Assembly: GCF_905163445.1 (NCBI RefSeq) | Contig: NC_053197.1 | Location: 4,774,001-4,838,000 of the forward strand | Length of the DNA stretch: 64,000 nt | Source: Pararge aegeria | Lineage: Eukaryota; Arthropoda; Insecta; Lepidoptera; Nymphalidae | Reading direction: 5' to 3' | Translations under genes and position numbers: made by a program | Part shown: positions 24,401-30,120 of the stretch, piece after piece | How the letters are laid out: every line of letters starts with the position of its first letter | How positions within the stretch are numbered: the first letter of the stretch is position 1 | Notes under the pieces: model-generated | What the model was told of the DNA's origin: nothing | The model's input: only the letters and a program-made list of their open reading frames with translations | The model's database searches: none

Positions 24401-25830
24401 TAAACAAATCGAGTTTTCGCTGTTAATGTTGCAGTCGTAGCGTTCACTATGCGAAGACCTCCATGGCGTAGCGATGAGCGCTTTGGTTTTTTGCAAGAGG
24501 ACTCGGGTTCGATCACCAGATTTTTCTCTGGTCTGGTCTTGTCAGACAAAGGAAACCAAATTCAGTAGCTACCTATTCGAATATATCCTTTCGATTAATT
24601 GAATTTATACAGCCGCACATCGTCGCTGACACTCCATATAGGATGCTGCATTAATTAAAGTTGCGTAAAGTTTTATTACATTTATACTTTTTAGCAATGA
24701 ATAGTAGATATTGGACAGATTCACTTAGTTTTAATAAGTAGAGACTTATTTAGTTTAATTAAATCACTCACGAAAAAAGTCACCGAATATTTATTATATA
24801 TGCTTTAATTAGTATGCCTAAGAACAAACGAATTCGTTATTGGATTTAAAAACTTTGACGCAACATTTAATCCGTAGATTAATATACTAAAAGGACTAAT
24901 TACAGTCCCTTTGTTACAAATCCTGGGAGAAACGGAATATTTCGAACTCAAGGCGAATTTACAACTGTAGAAGTCGAAGTCAAATATAACTATGAATGTA
25001 ATCAAGACGGAATTATGTGCTCAACAAGTGTAAAGTTGGAAACTAAAACCCGATTACCTTCTCTAAAGATGTTTAAACGTTACATTTAAACATCATGGAC
25101 TCTGTTAACTTAATTATCCAAGTTATCTAAAAAAAAGAAACGGTCTCCATATTTAGTTCCAAATTCAAAGTCTATGGCACTTTGTGATAAACACAAATAA
25201 CTTGTAGCTTGAAAAGAATAAATTTTATTACTACTTCGCGAAATGGTTCGGTAAACAATGTATACTGTCAAATTCAAGTATACATGAAACGTCAGTGTTG
25301 CAATTCACAAACGTATTTGATTTCTACGGATTCTATCAAACTAAGCTTGGTCACTTTACTCAGTTTAATGTGTATAAATAGATTAAACACCAAATTTATC
25401 AAAAACATTCCAAACAAGACGCTACAGCTCTACATGTTAACACTTTAAAAAAAAAGGTAAATATTGATAATTGTATCTTTTCTCCCATACAGAGGGTAAG
25501 ACTCAAGTCAAAGTATGTCCTAAATTAATACAATTATTGTTTTCTCGAAAGTTATAACTTTTTGTTTTTTTGTTGGTTGGCAAACCTCATTTAGCTGAGT
25601 TATTTAAATTAATCAGATTCTTTTCTAGAAATGAGTACTTTTTAAATCTCTGTCGAAATAACAGTGGAAGGTATCGTTTAGTTTGTAATGCCACTCGGCC
25701 GGCAATTGCTTTCTTTAAGGCCTGAACTTTATCAATTCACTATTAATACTTATACCAAACGCACCTGCTATCACGGGGACCGCTATTCCAATTATGACGT
25801 ACATAAGCGACGGCAACCCCATCGTGGTCC
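264..25830 (-). CDS. ihog: interference hedgehog (Ihog/Boi) co-receptor, 5' ten exons, 3' end outside window
   Basis: Ihog-family proteins are type I membrane proteins that bind Hedgehog through their first FnIII domain and act with Patched in Hedgehog reception. Ten minus-strand exons join in phase at all nine junctions to about 508 codons. Visible parts are a signal peptide (residues 1-19), Ig1 (Cys44, Trp55, Cys99), Ig2 (Cys144, Trp157, Cys191), Ig3 (Cys252, Trp264, Cys294), Ig4 (Cys332, Trp345, Cys380), a basic linker (422-433) and FnIII-1 from about residue 438. The FnIII start RPNVTRLSDESVM and the Ig4 stretch KRHAGIVQCF are what I recall as typical of Ihog/Boi rather than of other Ig-FnIII receptors. 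Possible N-glycosylation sites are N180, N283, N321, N443 and N477. The rest of FnIII-1, FnIII-2, the membrane segment and the tail lie left of position 1. Regulation is not visible. The alternative, another Ig-FnIII adhesion protein, is unlikely. The name is from family memory, not a search. Confidence 0.88.
702..808 (-). CDS. ihog: ihog exon 9: start of FnIII domain 1
   Basis: The acceptor is attgcag. Two bases complete Ala434 and 35 codons follow: RPNVTRLSDESVM, the FnIII core tryptophan (SWSH), and GLQIQFFK. It ends in phase 0 before GTAAGT. In Drosophila Ihog this domain is the Hedgehog- and heparin-binding one. The functional role here is inferred from the family. Confidence 0.88.
1047..1086. 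repeat. Perfect 40-bp palindrome with (TA)n centre
   Basis: AGTTTGTTAGTCTA at 1047-1060 is exactly mirrored at 1073-1086 around TATATATATATA. It lies in ihog intron 8. Confidence 0.85.
1392..1476 (-). CDS. ihog: ihog exon 8: basic linker between Ig4 and FnIII-1
   Basis: This exon has 28 codons plus one base. The acceptor is cttccag and the donor GTAACA. It encodes an acidic-to-basic linker ending in PKRHNKKNPRKHK (residues 421-433). It was found because exon 7 ends in phase 0 and exon 9 needs one leading base; this exon satisfies both. It has no fold of its own. A basic linker at this point fits my memory of Ihog proteins. Confidence 0.78.
1515..1790 (+). repeat. Interspersed repeat in ihog intron 7
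   Basis: The blocks TTTTCATCAAACATATAAAA, GAACACTCCCGACTAATTCA and CAGACAGGCACACACCGACG, and the end ACTTATAACACCCAGTCG, recall a non-coding repeat frequent in Lepidoptera. The family name is not known to me. Confidence 0.6.
2003..2282 (+). mobile_element. SINE family 2, tRNA-derived
   Basis: A diverged tRNA-like head (GGGACCGAGTTCGATACCC for the B box) leads into a body with GGTGAATTTCAACATCGTG, AAAGGTGTGTG and GCGCTGGACTACG, ending ATAATGATGATGAT. It shares its body with 4192-4487 and 54168-54465. Confidence 0.75.
2309..2455 (-). mobile_element. LINE 3' end with (AATAACA)n-type tail
   Basis: TTATTGTTATTAGGTACAC, ACAGGTAATAACTAAA and GTAGATCTTAA are the reverse complement of 45081-45285. 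Only the final ~140 bp are present. Confidence 0.65.
2803..2933 (-). CDS. ihog: ihog exon 7: second half of Ig4
   Basis: The acceptor is atttcag. Two bases complete Asp362 and 43 codons follow. KRHAGIVQCFACNALG contains the second Ig4 cysteine (Cys380), and the exon continues to VVPVQISDQ. It ends in phase 0 before GTATTT. It is separated from exon 6 by a 9.9-kb intron full of mobile elements. The plus-strand reading of this exon has no coding meaning. Confidence 0.88.
3258..3457. repeat. (CT)n microsatellite, 200 bp, with CTCG interruptions
   Basis: CT dinucleotides with regularly placed CG replacing CT about every 8-20 bp. The long frames on both strands (Leu-Ser and Arg-Glu runs) are artefacts. 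It lies in ihog intron 6. Confidence 0.95.
4192..4487 (-). mobile_element. SINE family 2 copy
   Basis: Reverse complement of the family 2 order: GAGAAGGGGTTAACGCCG, AGAACTCTCAGGCATAC, TTTCCTCACGATG and a degraded B box GGGATTCGAATGCA. Confidence 0.75.
4768..5025 (-). mobile_element. SINE family 1, full-length copy
   Basis: It has the same head, body and tail as the copy at 33646-33905. The head is at 5024-4955 with the B box GTTCGATTCC; the tail reads GTCGTAGTATATTT and ends in an A-rich run. Confidence 0.85.
5158..6072. mobile_element. Fold-back element, ~0.9 kb, with long inverted arms
   Basis: The left arm (about 5158-5345) and right arm (about 5862-6072) are inverted repeats of roughly 80% identity. 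Matching blocks include CCCATAACAAGTTAC, GGCAATAAATTTCC and AGTAATTTAGAGTGAAGG with their complements. The middle (~500 bp) is AT-rich and non-coding. The element lies in ihog intron 6. Confidence 0.72.
6105..6520 (-). mobile_element. LINE C 3' end (long copy)
   Basis: Reading right to left, it has an ORF2 C-terminal remnant and the conserved block TGTGAGATGGTGATAAC, and it ends in GACTTTGACTTTGACTTAC. The same order is seen at 19795-20115 and 45700-45950. LINE C is a label used here; I did not find a full-length copy. Confidence 0.7.
6535..6757 (-). mobile_element. SINE family 3, tRNA-derived
   Basis: The minus-strand head starts GACGACCTCCCGGGCGCAGC with GGTGAGCGCTGTGG. Related heads lie at 32535-32672 and 53345-53432. 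The body continues left to about 6535. The border is approximate. Confidence 0.65.
6955..7190 (-). mobile_element. LINE A 3' end, truncated copy
   Basis: ATTTATTTCAAGTAAGCACT, AAACGTCAA and GAGAAACTCAGCA match the reverse complement of the LINE A 3' UTR (12430-12590), with about one change in ten. A short piece of C-terminal coding sequence follows. Confidence 0.8.
7571..7879. mobile_element. 309-bp MITE with 46-bp terminal inverted repeats
   Basis: The arms 7571-7616 and 7834-7879 match at 45 of 46 positions (each has the ATCTAGTAGGAAACG core or its complement). The interior of about 217 bp is non-coding and includes a piece also found near 50700-50800. A degraded arm-like piece is near 61136-61170. 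Superfamily not determined. Confidence 0.8.
8080..8565. other. Intronic stretch left of LINE A
   Basis: AT-rich DNA between the MITE and LINE A. It includes AAGAACTCTCGCCTTCC and GAGTTCTCTTTCTTCTTGC. No exon or repeat could be assigned. Confidence 0.4.
8502..9527 (+). CDS. LINE A ORF1 protein, probably N-terminally truncated
   Basis: The frame is 341 codons and open throughout. Residues 1-20 look like fused flanking sequence; element-like sequence starts near SSREKYESEIQ. Residues ~24-70 are a predicted coiled coil with E/K/L heptads, which in CR1-group ORF1 proteins mediates self-association. Residues ~140-300 resemble the SGNH/GDSL-esterase region found in some CR1 ORF1 proteins, with blocks such as FLLGDSL. 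The expected catalytic Ser block reads VISDKLGKG, lacking the GDS triad. The usual N-terminal zinc finger is absent, consistent with 5' truncation. It probably bound element RNA. Family assignment is from memory. Confidence 0.6.
   Translation: MKFNTFIYLNLKLNTFSLSFQSSREKYESEIQTLNDVIQQLEDSLKTMTIKYELSKKQIDEQILAADELLALGTYNMARFESLANKCQCSQDIPTANLDLSSSILSSNKLETCQEQCESIIPVTTSLDYNLSSKHKKHTLVISDKLGKGFGPIMNCYLDHSVTNRCSPGANLDYLIDSLNIDSLDVNKNVIFLLGDSLNVKKTQIIRCVEKLLALHEKSKCRFVMCAFPYCGTLSSKRNKQIYNLNLLIYNLTCRHSEAVFYFDVNKFISPLLLTRDTFYLSKKCKQHIASLLAYNLNDTVTSVVTKSIDNFTNCTLGTNISDNDPSTCSSTKKISYNYLN
9557..12412 (+). CDS. LINE A ORF2: AP endonuclease-reverse transcriptase
   Basis: This is an uninterrupted frame of 951 codons, the normal length for CR1/L2-group ORF2. 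The protein nicks DNA and copies its own RNA at the nick (target-primed reverse transcription). The endonuclease spans about residues 1-210: TEHWL (33-37), VYRPPSG (105-111), GDFNVD (138-143) and SDH (201-203), the expected catalytic blocks. The reverse transcriptase spans about 480-750: NYRPISILP, the first catalytic Asp in CDLSKAFD (Asp577), GVPQGSILGP and FADD (665-668). The C-terminal part includes a late LWGKAA block. It starts 29 bp after the ORF1 stop. No internal stop or frameshift suggests recent insertion. Confidence 0.93.
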   Translation: MNIVHQNIQSLTGKEIEIELFVEKLNIHILCITEHWLTGAHPAVILRNFKMSSVFFRRTAIHGGSLIFVHNNITCKERKDIVSLSVERTVELSCVELERFIIVCVYRPPSGDFSLFEDVMEDVLKRLSVSTKKAIVCGDFNVDILLSNATTTRLLNLFKCFNLNYAFSEPTRITATSASCLDNIFLNCNILGKSIITNLRSDHCGQQITVLNNINKDKHIVKCRPITKSKLTRFKGEISSKIPALVFKNGHPDSIYGTLFNIIENEFNKIFNFKHIDFNKKIKFSDWATIGIYKSRDNLYELYSEKQYNHTPAFLQHVKMYSKTFKNVCFHAKSLYFKDQIIKSDNKVQTTWKIVNNETGKAKSRNVNFELIINDNKVTADSEVASTFENFFQSVPILLTDSLNSSPTAAQSLLRNNVNECNVLFNFKHTSAYDIIKNFKLLKQKKTGDLWGMSVMVISNIIDVIAPYLAILFNECVDRGTFPNLMKHSKLIPLFKSGNKNDINNYRPISILPALSKVFEKIILNQLLNHFNVNNLLHPEQYGFTKGRSTTDAGAKLLKHVYDAWERSQNAIGVFCDLSKAFDCVDHKTLLLKLAHYGIKNVALNLVASYLSDRTQRVCIKDIKSQGSATSMGVPQGSILGPFLFLVYINDLPHHVSETCDIVLFADDTSLIFKTDRGRDNSDDVSRAMSHVSHWFTVNNLLLNAKKTKCVEFILPNVKKVNKNIIINGESLKMEDSTVFLGMTLDCKLQWGTHIDTLAGKLSSAAYAVRKIRQITDVETARLFYFAYFHSVMSYGILLWGKAADIETIFILQKRAVRSIYKLKSRESLREKFKEIGILTVASQYIYNNIVFVRQHISLYKQKVDINSRLTRNGHKLVTSAYRLRKVQKSFVGSSIRFYNMIPKVILDLPIHKFKECVKTHLLQRGYYTIDEFLNDKVAWKHPAPLSSLTR
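12588..12640 (+). repeat. (TGAATTT)n tail of LINE A
   Basis: Five to seven copies of a 7-bp unit, with an extra T near the end, lie directly after the conserved 3' UTR ending CTTGAAATAAATGAATTTTG. Short tandem tails instead of poly(A) are typical of CR1/L2-group elements. Confidence 0.9.
12852..13068 (-). CDS. ihog: ihog exon 6: end of Ig3 and first half of Ig4
   Basis: The exon starts in phase 0 after cttgcag with GVYSC (Cys294), closing Ig3. Ig4 begins with VNASEGSSAHISC (Cys332), then QPAPVVHWIFN (Trp345). There are 72 codons plus one base and the donor is GTGAGA. The 3' tail of the intact antisense LINE A ends only about 210 bp past this donor. Confidence 0.88.
13080..13670. other. ihog intron 5
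   Basis: AT-rich. The stretch 13228-13520 may be an old minus-strand LINE 3' end (TTTATTTATTTATCAGGCAA), but no second copy confirms it. Confidence 0.4.
13675..13879 (-). CDS. ihog: ihog exon 5: first half of Ig3
   Basis: The acceptor is caaacag. One base completes the split Arg codon and 68 codons follow. Ig3 is shown by LRLWC (Cys252), the proline-rich turn GTPQPRVTW (Trp264) and strand E (SLVVENFTGEHE, possible glycosylation at N283). It ends in phase 0 on GAG before GTAAGC. Confidence 0.87.
14776..14948 (-). CDS. ihog: ihog exon 4: second half of Ig2
   Basis: The acceptor is ttgttag. There are 57 codons plus two bases. It carries the classic Ig strand-F signature DSGTYGC (Cys191), preceded by a possible glycosylation site at N180. 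It ends in phase 2 (donor GTGACT), and the split codon gives Arg221 with the first base of exon 5. Confidence 0.86.
15270..15420 (+). mobile_element. RTE-like LINE, C-terminal remnant
   Basis: The plus strand reads on to AGKEWIERAKDREMW, KLEEAYTQEGVP and a stop. This W..A.DR..W...EEAY pattern is typical of the end of RTE-group reverse transcriptase proteins. Only about 45 codons remain. It lies in ihog intron 3. Confidence 0.65.
15461..15650 (-). mobile_element. LINE A 3' end, truncated copy in ihog intron 3
   Basis: It includes the tail (ATTCAAATTCAAAATAAAT) and the 3' UTR, with a deletion of about 50 bp relative to LINE A around 15550. It sits about 65 bp from the exon 3 donor. Confidence 0.78.
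15717..15911 (-). CDS. ihog: ihog exon 3: end of Ig1 and first half of Ig2
   Basis: The exon starts after ttcccag with TGC (Cys99), which closes Ig1 (CMAWYGS). The domain spacer SIPARLTIAKVDL follows, then the first half of Ig2 with IVLHC (Cys144) and LSWW (Trp157). There are 65 codons, phase 0 at both ends, and the donor is GTAAGA. A fragment of LINE A 3' end lies about 65 bp beyond the donor. Confidence 0.88.
16314..16456. mobile_element. hAT-type MITE, 143 bp, copy 1
   Basis: The terminal inverted repeats are CAGTGGCGTGCA / TGCACGCCACTG. An exact 8-bp target duplication, CTGTGAGA, lies at 16306-16313 and 16457-16464. It has no coding capacity. An 8-bp duplication with CAGTGG-type ends fits the hAT superfamily. 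Confidence 0.9.
16465..17930. other. ihog intron 2, right part
   Basis: No exon seen. Short frames at 16747-16950 and 17544-17792 lack splice signals or similarity to known domains. Confidence 0.4.
17933..18168 (-). CDS. ihog: ihog exon 2: Ig domain 1
   Basis: The acceptor is ttacag and the exon starts with the last two bases of a split Glu codon. It has 78 further codons (residues 21-98). These include the first Ig1 cysteine in VTFEC (Cys44) and the core tryptophan in LTWRWR (Trp55). It ends in phase 0 on ALYQ before GTGAGA, so the second Ig1 cysteine is the first codon of the next exon. A GC-rich minisatellite begins about 150 bp upstream of this acceptor. Confidence 0.88.
18318..18935. 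repeat. GC-rich minisatellite of ~10-bp units (CCCTGCGCTG)
   Basis: About 60 imperfect copies of CCCTGCGCTG and variants (CCCTGCCCTG, CTACCCTGCG, TTCCCTGCGC). A larger repeat is visible: the marker GATCTGCGCTGCCCTGTG occurs near 18451 and 18699, and CTTCCGTGAGCTACGCTGC near 18499 and 18763, a spacing of about 250-265 bp. Open frames across it are by-products of the repeat. It lies in ihog intron 1. Confidence 0.92.
18936..19115 (+). repeat. Repeat with CGATGCGCGCGC block, right half
   Basis: It matches 55981-56125 (AAAGGTTTGACA, ATTTTTATCTTGTTACGCC, GTGTACATAAGTACACAC). Its left part, expected before 18936, is replaced by the minisatellite. Confidence 0.6.
19795..20115 (-). mobile_element. 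LINE C 3' end
   Basis: It has the same order of blocks as 6105-6520: AATATCTTTATTCAAGTAG, CTACGAGGGTTC, CACCATCTCACATTGTC and then CACGCCTAAGCAT. It lies inside ihog intron 1. Confidence 0.7.
20120..22435. other. ihog intron 1, AT-rich middle
   Basis: Apart from a repeat piece near 20120-20200 and the (AT)n run, no feature could be supported. Confidence 0.4.
21347..21371. repeat. (AT)n microsatellite
   Basis: About twelve AT units in ihog intron 1. Confidence 0.9.
22440..22745 (+). mobile_element. LINE 3' coding remnant (Jockey/CR1-like C-terminus)
   Basis: Broken frames across this stretch match the end of a common lepidopteran LINE ORF2: a conserved C-terminal region ending LRLHHRLSSGVIAVK. 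Frameshifts and stops are present, so it is a dead fragment. Short pieces of the same 3' end recur near 5700-5760, 6060-6105, 14565-14640 and 52840-52900. Confidence 0.6.
22750..22905 (+). mobile_element. LINE B-related 3' end with (AAAT)n tail
   Basis: The block GCCTGGAAGAGATCAC and the stem-loop at 22793-22807 match the LINE B 3' UTR, with a compensated base change. The tail is GTTTAAATAAATAAATAAAT. It directly follows the older coding remnant. Confidence 0.75.
22919..23165 (+). mobile_element. LINE 3' end with (ATTC)n tail
   Basis: It begins with a short coding remnant, then an AT-rich 3' UTR and GTGTACAATAAAAGTG followed by six ATTC units. A related tail in the opposite orientation lies at 29824-29900. 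Confidence 0.65.
23318..23462 (+). mobile_element. LINE B-related 3' end
   Basis: It carries the block ACCTGGCAGAGATTGC with the stem-loop 23342-23357, then GTGGTGTACAAATAAAGAG and an AAATAAAT tail. It is one of a run of similar 3' ends in the same orientation. Confidence 0.8.
23590..23755 (+). mobile_element. LINE B-related 3' end
   Basis: It carries the conserved 3' block with a perfect stem-loop at 23621-23636, the GTGTACAAATAAAGAGTA end and an AAATAAAT tail. It has the same orientation as the two copies upstream. Confidence 0.8.
23772..23886 (-). mobile_element. SINE family 2, head fragment
   Basis: On the minus strand it has an A box near GTGATAGCCTAGTGGG and a B box GCCGAGTTCGATCCAC, followed by CTTGCTTCAACG. 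The body is missing. Confidence 0.65.
24440..24620 (+). mobile_element. tRNA-headed SINE, separate family
   Basis: A tRNA-like head has CATGGCGTAGCGATGAGCGC and B box GGGTTCGATCACC, followed by CTGGTCTGGTCTTGTCAG. No second copy is obvious in the window. Confidence 0.55.
24625..25740. other. ihog intron 1, right part
   Basis: AT-rich and without recognisable repeats. No exon candidate with matching phase was found between exons 1 and 2. Confidence 0.4.
25765..25830 (-). CDS. ihog: ihog exon 1: start codon and signal peptide
   Basis: A 3' splice site (tttcag) precedes eight untranslated bases and an ATG at 25822-25820. Nineteen codons follow: a short start (MGLPSLMY) and a hydrophobic run ending PVIA, a classic signal peptide likely cut after residue 19. 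The exon ends in phase 1 before GTGCGT. Because an acceptor lies upstream of the ATG, at least one non-coding 5' exon must exist further right; I could not place it. Confidence 0.8.
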
Positions 25831-25980
25831 CTGAAACAAGAAAAAAAATCAGTATTAGTATGTTTTCACAATGATTGAAAAGAGCTAACAATTTGAGCAT
25901 TTTGGAGAATGCTCACAGCCTATAGAAAAAATCTGAGACCCGAAAGAAACGACACATACCCGTTTTTGTTTCATTACTGT

Positions 25981-26575
25981 ATTAGCTGACCCGCGCAACT
26001 AAGTCTGTATCAAATCGGTAATTATCTGATTTTATGTCTTTAAAAAAACAAGAACCCAATTGCAGCGCCACCTCCCGGGTCCAGTTTTATTTTCAAACTA
26101 TTGCATTTTTCTTGCTTTTAGCATTTCTAGACCCGTCGTAACGTCTTAACGATAGCGACCTGCTGCCTAGTGAATTGCTGTTATCTGTGAAAAGTTATGT
26201 TCTTTATCTCTGACAATATTTATCAGATCTTCATTAAAATTAGACAATAAAAAAAGAATTATAAAAATTGGTTCAAATTTAACGGAGCTATGAAGTAAAA
26301 TCGATAAAAATTTTCTTCCGGAGTAAACTTATTGTTTATCGGGATAAAAAGTATTATATAAGTTGACCCGGAATATCAGCTACCACTATGCCAAATTTTA
26401 TTTAAATCCGTTCAGTAGTTTTCATGTGATGACATACAGACTAAAATTAAATAAAAATCTGTTTTGGACTCGGTATCGATTATAAAGCAGCCCCCGATCA
26501 AAATTTTCAAAATATATTAAATGTACAGAAATCTTCCAGTTACAGTTTTATTATAAGTATAGATATTGTACACTT
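25981..26575 (+). repeat. Related interspersed repeat with GCTGACCCGCGCAACT start
   Basis: It begins GCTGACCCGCGCAACTAAGT and ends TTATTATAAGTATAGATA-like sequence. It contains CAGTAGTTTTCATGTGATG, a usual block of this repeat type. It is diverged from the 28757 copy. It lies just right of ihog exon 1. Confidence 0.6.
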
Positions 26576-26579
26576 AAAT

Positions 26580-27815
26580 AGATTGCGTTTTTCTTTAACA
26601 AAATAGAGCAAATTTATATCTATCGTGACATTTTTATAACAGGCGGGTATATGGTTTCACGGACTTTTTAAAATCTACCAATGACTATTAAATTGTAGAA
26701 CATAATATTATTTCTGTATGGCCACTTAAACAGCGCACGGGGATGAAACAGATCGCAAACATTTTGCTTCTAAATTGGTTAACAAATACCATTATTAAGG
26801 ATTATATCTTATTACAACTGAAATAAAATATAATAATCAAACTATAGTCACAGATCAGACTTTAAGTTATAAGTAATAATAATTACAAACTAAAATTAAG
26901 ATTTACAATAAATATATGCCGTTCTATCTGTTCACTTATGGGCATTGTACCCAAAATGCTGGCGCTATTGCCCCATTGAATTGCTAGACTTAGCCGTTGG
27001 GGTAAAAAAGTGCCAGCTCTTGGGTCACCAGACGTCACCAGACCAATTATTGGGACACGATGTTAATAAAATTATTCGTGGCCCAGAGTCTCAAACGCAA
27101 AAACGTAGTCATTACAAATAACGGAGTATTTACGGCGCTTAAGCATTTGAGCAGATTCGGCAGCTGCTGCCGCTTTTTGGGACGTACTCGGCAAGTGAGA
27201 AACTGTCAACGTATCAACCATATAATACTTCTAAATGAATAAGGCTTTTTAATATCGAAAGAATTAAAATGAATTCAGAAAAAAAAAAAAAAAACAAAAA
27301 AAAGGTTTTTAGGTAGATAACTAACAACTTTTGTTCCGGTATATTGGTATGTAATTAGATACATCTGTCGTATTATTCTATTATGCTAATCGTAACTAAA
27401 CACAAACAAAATCCGCATTGTATTAGCATAAACAAGTGATAGTAACGTTTTGATGTTTCGATTATTATCGTTAAACCGATATACCATGCTAATTCGCTAA
27501 TAATTCCTTATATATAGGTGCCTATATCGATGCTAATTTTCCAGTATTTATGTACATTAAAGTCGTTTCCATTTTAAATTTCAACCTACCTTCCCCGAGT
27601 AGTTGATTCCGAGCGTAAAAAGGTCGAATATGTCCAATAAATAAGTTATTTATGTATGATTGCAAGCTTTAATGGTCTTGGAGAAGCAGTTGTCAGTTTG
27701 TCACGATATTGGAGTTATGCGGGTCTGGTTATTTATATATTTATGTTAAGGTAATATATACATAATACATTTACCAATACATAAATATAATTTAATTATA
27801 TTATATTATAAGTTA
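26580..27815. other. Stretch right of ihog exon 1
   Basis: It could hold the ihog promoter or a 5' non-coding exon, but nothing in it singles one out. Poly(A) at 27279-27303 suggests an old retroelement end. Confidence 0.35.
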
Positions 27816-27817
27816 AG

Positions 27818-28060
27818 CGGTGATAGCGCAGTGGGTAGGGTCGACTTCACTTTCGTGGGGCCGAGTTCGAATCTCAGCTCTAACTATACGTAGTTATGTG
27901 CATTCACGGTGTGGAAAACAACCTGCATGCCTGAGAGTTCTACATAATGTCCTCAAAGGTATGTGGAGTCCCCAAATTCGCAATGGGCCAGCGTGGTGGA
28001 CTAAAGCCATTTCCCGTTGGTCGTTTAGTTCAGCAGTGGACTGTTATAAGCCCAAGACAG
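27818..28060 (+). mobile_element. SINE family 2 copy
   Basis: The head is GGTGATAGCGCAGTGGGTAG with B box GAGTTCGAATCTC. The body has CCTGCATGCCTGAGAG and GGCCAGCGTGGTGGAC and ends with CAGTGGACTG. It is better preserved at the head than the other copies. Confidence 0.78.
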
Positions 28061-28756
28061 CGTTCCGGTGCGATTCTGTGAAGAAATCCATACCAGGATT
28101 ATCATTTTAATATCATTAAGTGCGATTGAAAGGGTTAACTTGAAGTTTAATAAAAAAAGTCTCGGTAGAGTCTTCGTCTACTGTGGCTATAGGGTATGAT
28201 TTCCAATCTGTGTCTATTGTGGCGTTCGAATTTTAAAATTTACTTTTTATTTCTTACGCGATGTACGCCACAAATTAAAAATAAATCTAAAATTACATCT
28301 AGTAGTATTGTCTGTTTACTCTGCCAATCCAATAAGTATGGTTCTACTTACCTTTTAAATTATTTGATCCAGTTACTTTGACTTCTTTATTAAATTCGAT
28401 ATGACCAAGATTGAAAACGACTCTCATTTCGTGGGATAAAAGTTATTGGGCATGCAGCGCCGCGGGAAGAAGTGTATAAAATAGTAAATATTATACGAAT
28501 TAATTTACTGCTCAAATATAATTCCACGTTATTAAACAACATACGCTGTTGATACAATGTACCTATCTATTTGATCCAACATAAATTTATAGTTGATTAA
28601 GTAATGTAAATTATGTTCATTATTTTAGTATTTTTAAGGCCCTACGCAGAACATATCGTCGTTTTCATCCGGTTTTAGACATGTATTTGCGCTAGGCATG
28701 TACATTCGTCGATTTCATAAGATTCACTTTGAAATAGTCGTTTGCGTTATAATATA

Positions 28757-29197
28757 CTAGCTGTTGCCCGCGACTTCGTCTGCGTTTGATTTTGTTTTTT
28801 GATATGGCATTCAATTTAGTTGTAGTTCTAAATAAAATTAAAGTATTCAGTATCGCTAAGCCTTAAATGAGTTGTTCTGTCCTCTATCTCCAACTACATT
28901 CAGAGCTACACAAAGTTTGGGCAAAATTAAACACACATTATAACCTCTATAGTACAAAAATAATTATTTAAATCGGTTATAATTTGTCGGAGTTATGGTG
29001 TAAAATCGTCAAACACTTTCATCCCCTTTCCGCAAGGAACCGAGCTTAATGTCGGGATAAAAAGTATCCTATACTATACTTATTACTTCTAACACTTCCA
29101 AGAATATGTGTACAAAGTTTCATGAGGATCGGCTAAGTAGTTTTTGCGTGAAAGCGTAACAAACAAATTTACATTGACAGTTATAATATTAGTAGGA
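28757..29197 (+). repeat. Lepidopteran interspersed repeat (GCTGTTGCCCGCGACTTCG type)
   Basis: It starts CTAGCTGTTGCCCGCGACTT and ends TTATAATATTAGTAGGAT. The interior (CAAAGTTTCATGAGGATCGG) has no coding frame. A second copy of almost the same structure lies at 56697-57115. I recall repeats of this type in many Lepidoptera; the class (Helitron-like or LINE-derived) is not certain. Confidence 0.78.
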
Positions 29198-29270
29198 TAG
29201 GATAGGAAGTAGGATAGGATAGAAGAGGATAGGATACGATAGGATAGGAATAGGGATAGGGATAGGGATA
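29193..29270. repeat. (AGGAT)n / (AGGGAT)n repeat
   Basis: AGGAT units change to AGGGAT near the right end. The array starts from the terminal TAGTAGGAT of the repeat at 28757-29197 and probably grew from it. Confidence 0.85.
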
Positions 29271-29419
29271 TAATATATTCTCAGATTCAAAATTAAATTA
29301 TCACCATAATCTCACTGTAATAGACAAGTTCGTAATGTACGCATCAATTTCCTCACTGGACACGTTTTGTCTCATAAAACGTGATTATTAATAACTGCTA
29401 GTATACAAAACAGATTTCA

Positions 29420-29625
29420 GGTAAGTATCCATTATGTTCTCAAATGCGTGTAAAGTCTACCGATCCGCACTTGGCCAGCGTGGCTGCATGCCTGAGAGTT
29501 CTCCATTACGTTCACAAAGGCATGTGAAGTCTACCAATGCGAACTTGGCCAGCGTGGTAGACTGCGACCTTCTCATTCTGACAGAAGACTCGGTGGGTCT
29601 GTAATCGGTTGATATTGATGATTAA
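29420..29625 (+). mobile_element. SINE family 2, body fragment with internal duplication
   Basis: The block from the attatgttct phrase to GGCCAGCGTGG occurs twice in a row (about 29430-29484 and 29497-29555). The head is missing. The rest follows family 2 order. Confidence 0.65.
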
Positions 29626-30012
29626 GAGTTAGATTTAATATAGGTATACACTTTCAAAATTCCAACCTCCAATAAGTTTAACAAAACGTTTGAATCGATA
29701 TTGTCGTATTCTATCTATGGTAGCTTTTTGTAATGACCTCACGTCACGTCAGTTTGGTGAGGGCAGACCAGTGACAGTTACCACCACCCCTCTTCCCGTG
29801 GGTGTCGTACAAGGCGACTATAGGAATGAATGAATGAATGAAATCCGCTTTATTGTGCACCAAATAAAAAAATAAAAAAAACAAGCATTAGAGAAAAAAA
29901 AAAAAAAGAAGAAAAGGTACAATAGGTATGTAACAGAGAAGGATCAGCAGCGTCCTCTGTGCTACTACTACCATCTACCATAAACCTAAGTGTAATACAC
30001 TTAAATACTCAC

Positions 30013-30118
30013 AAAGTTAAAGTCAAAGTCAAATATTTCTTTATTCAAATAGGCACATAGATGGCATGGCTTTTGATGCGTACATTACTTGTAAAATACG
30101 ACATAGGAGTGATGCACT
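30013..30118 (-). mobile_element. LINE C 3' end, short fragment
   Basis: GTCAAAGTCAAATATTTC and TATTCAAATAGGCACATAG mark the terminal ~105 bp of LINE C. The copy stops where the palindromic element at 30121-30240 begins. Confidence 0.65.
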
Positions 30119-30120
30119 TT

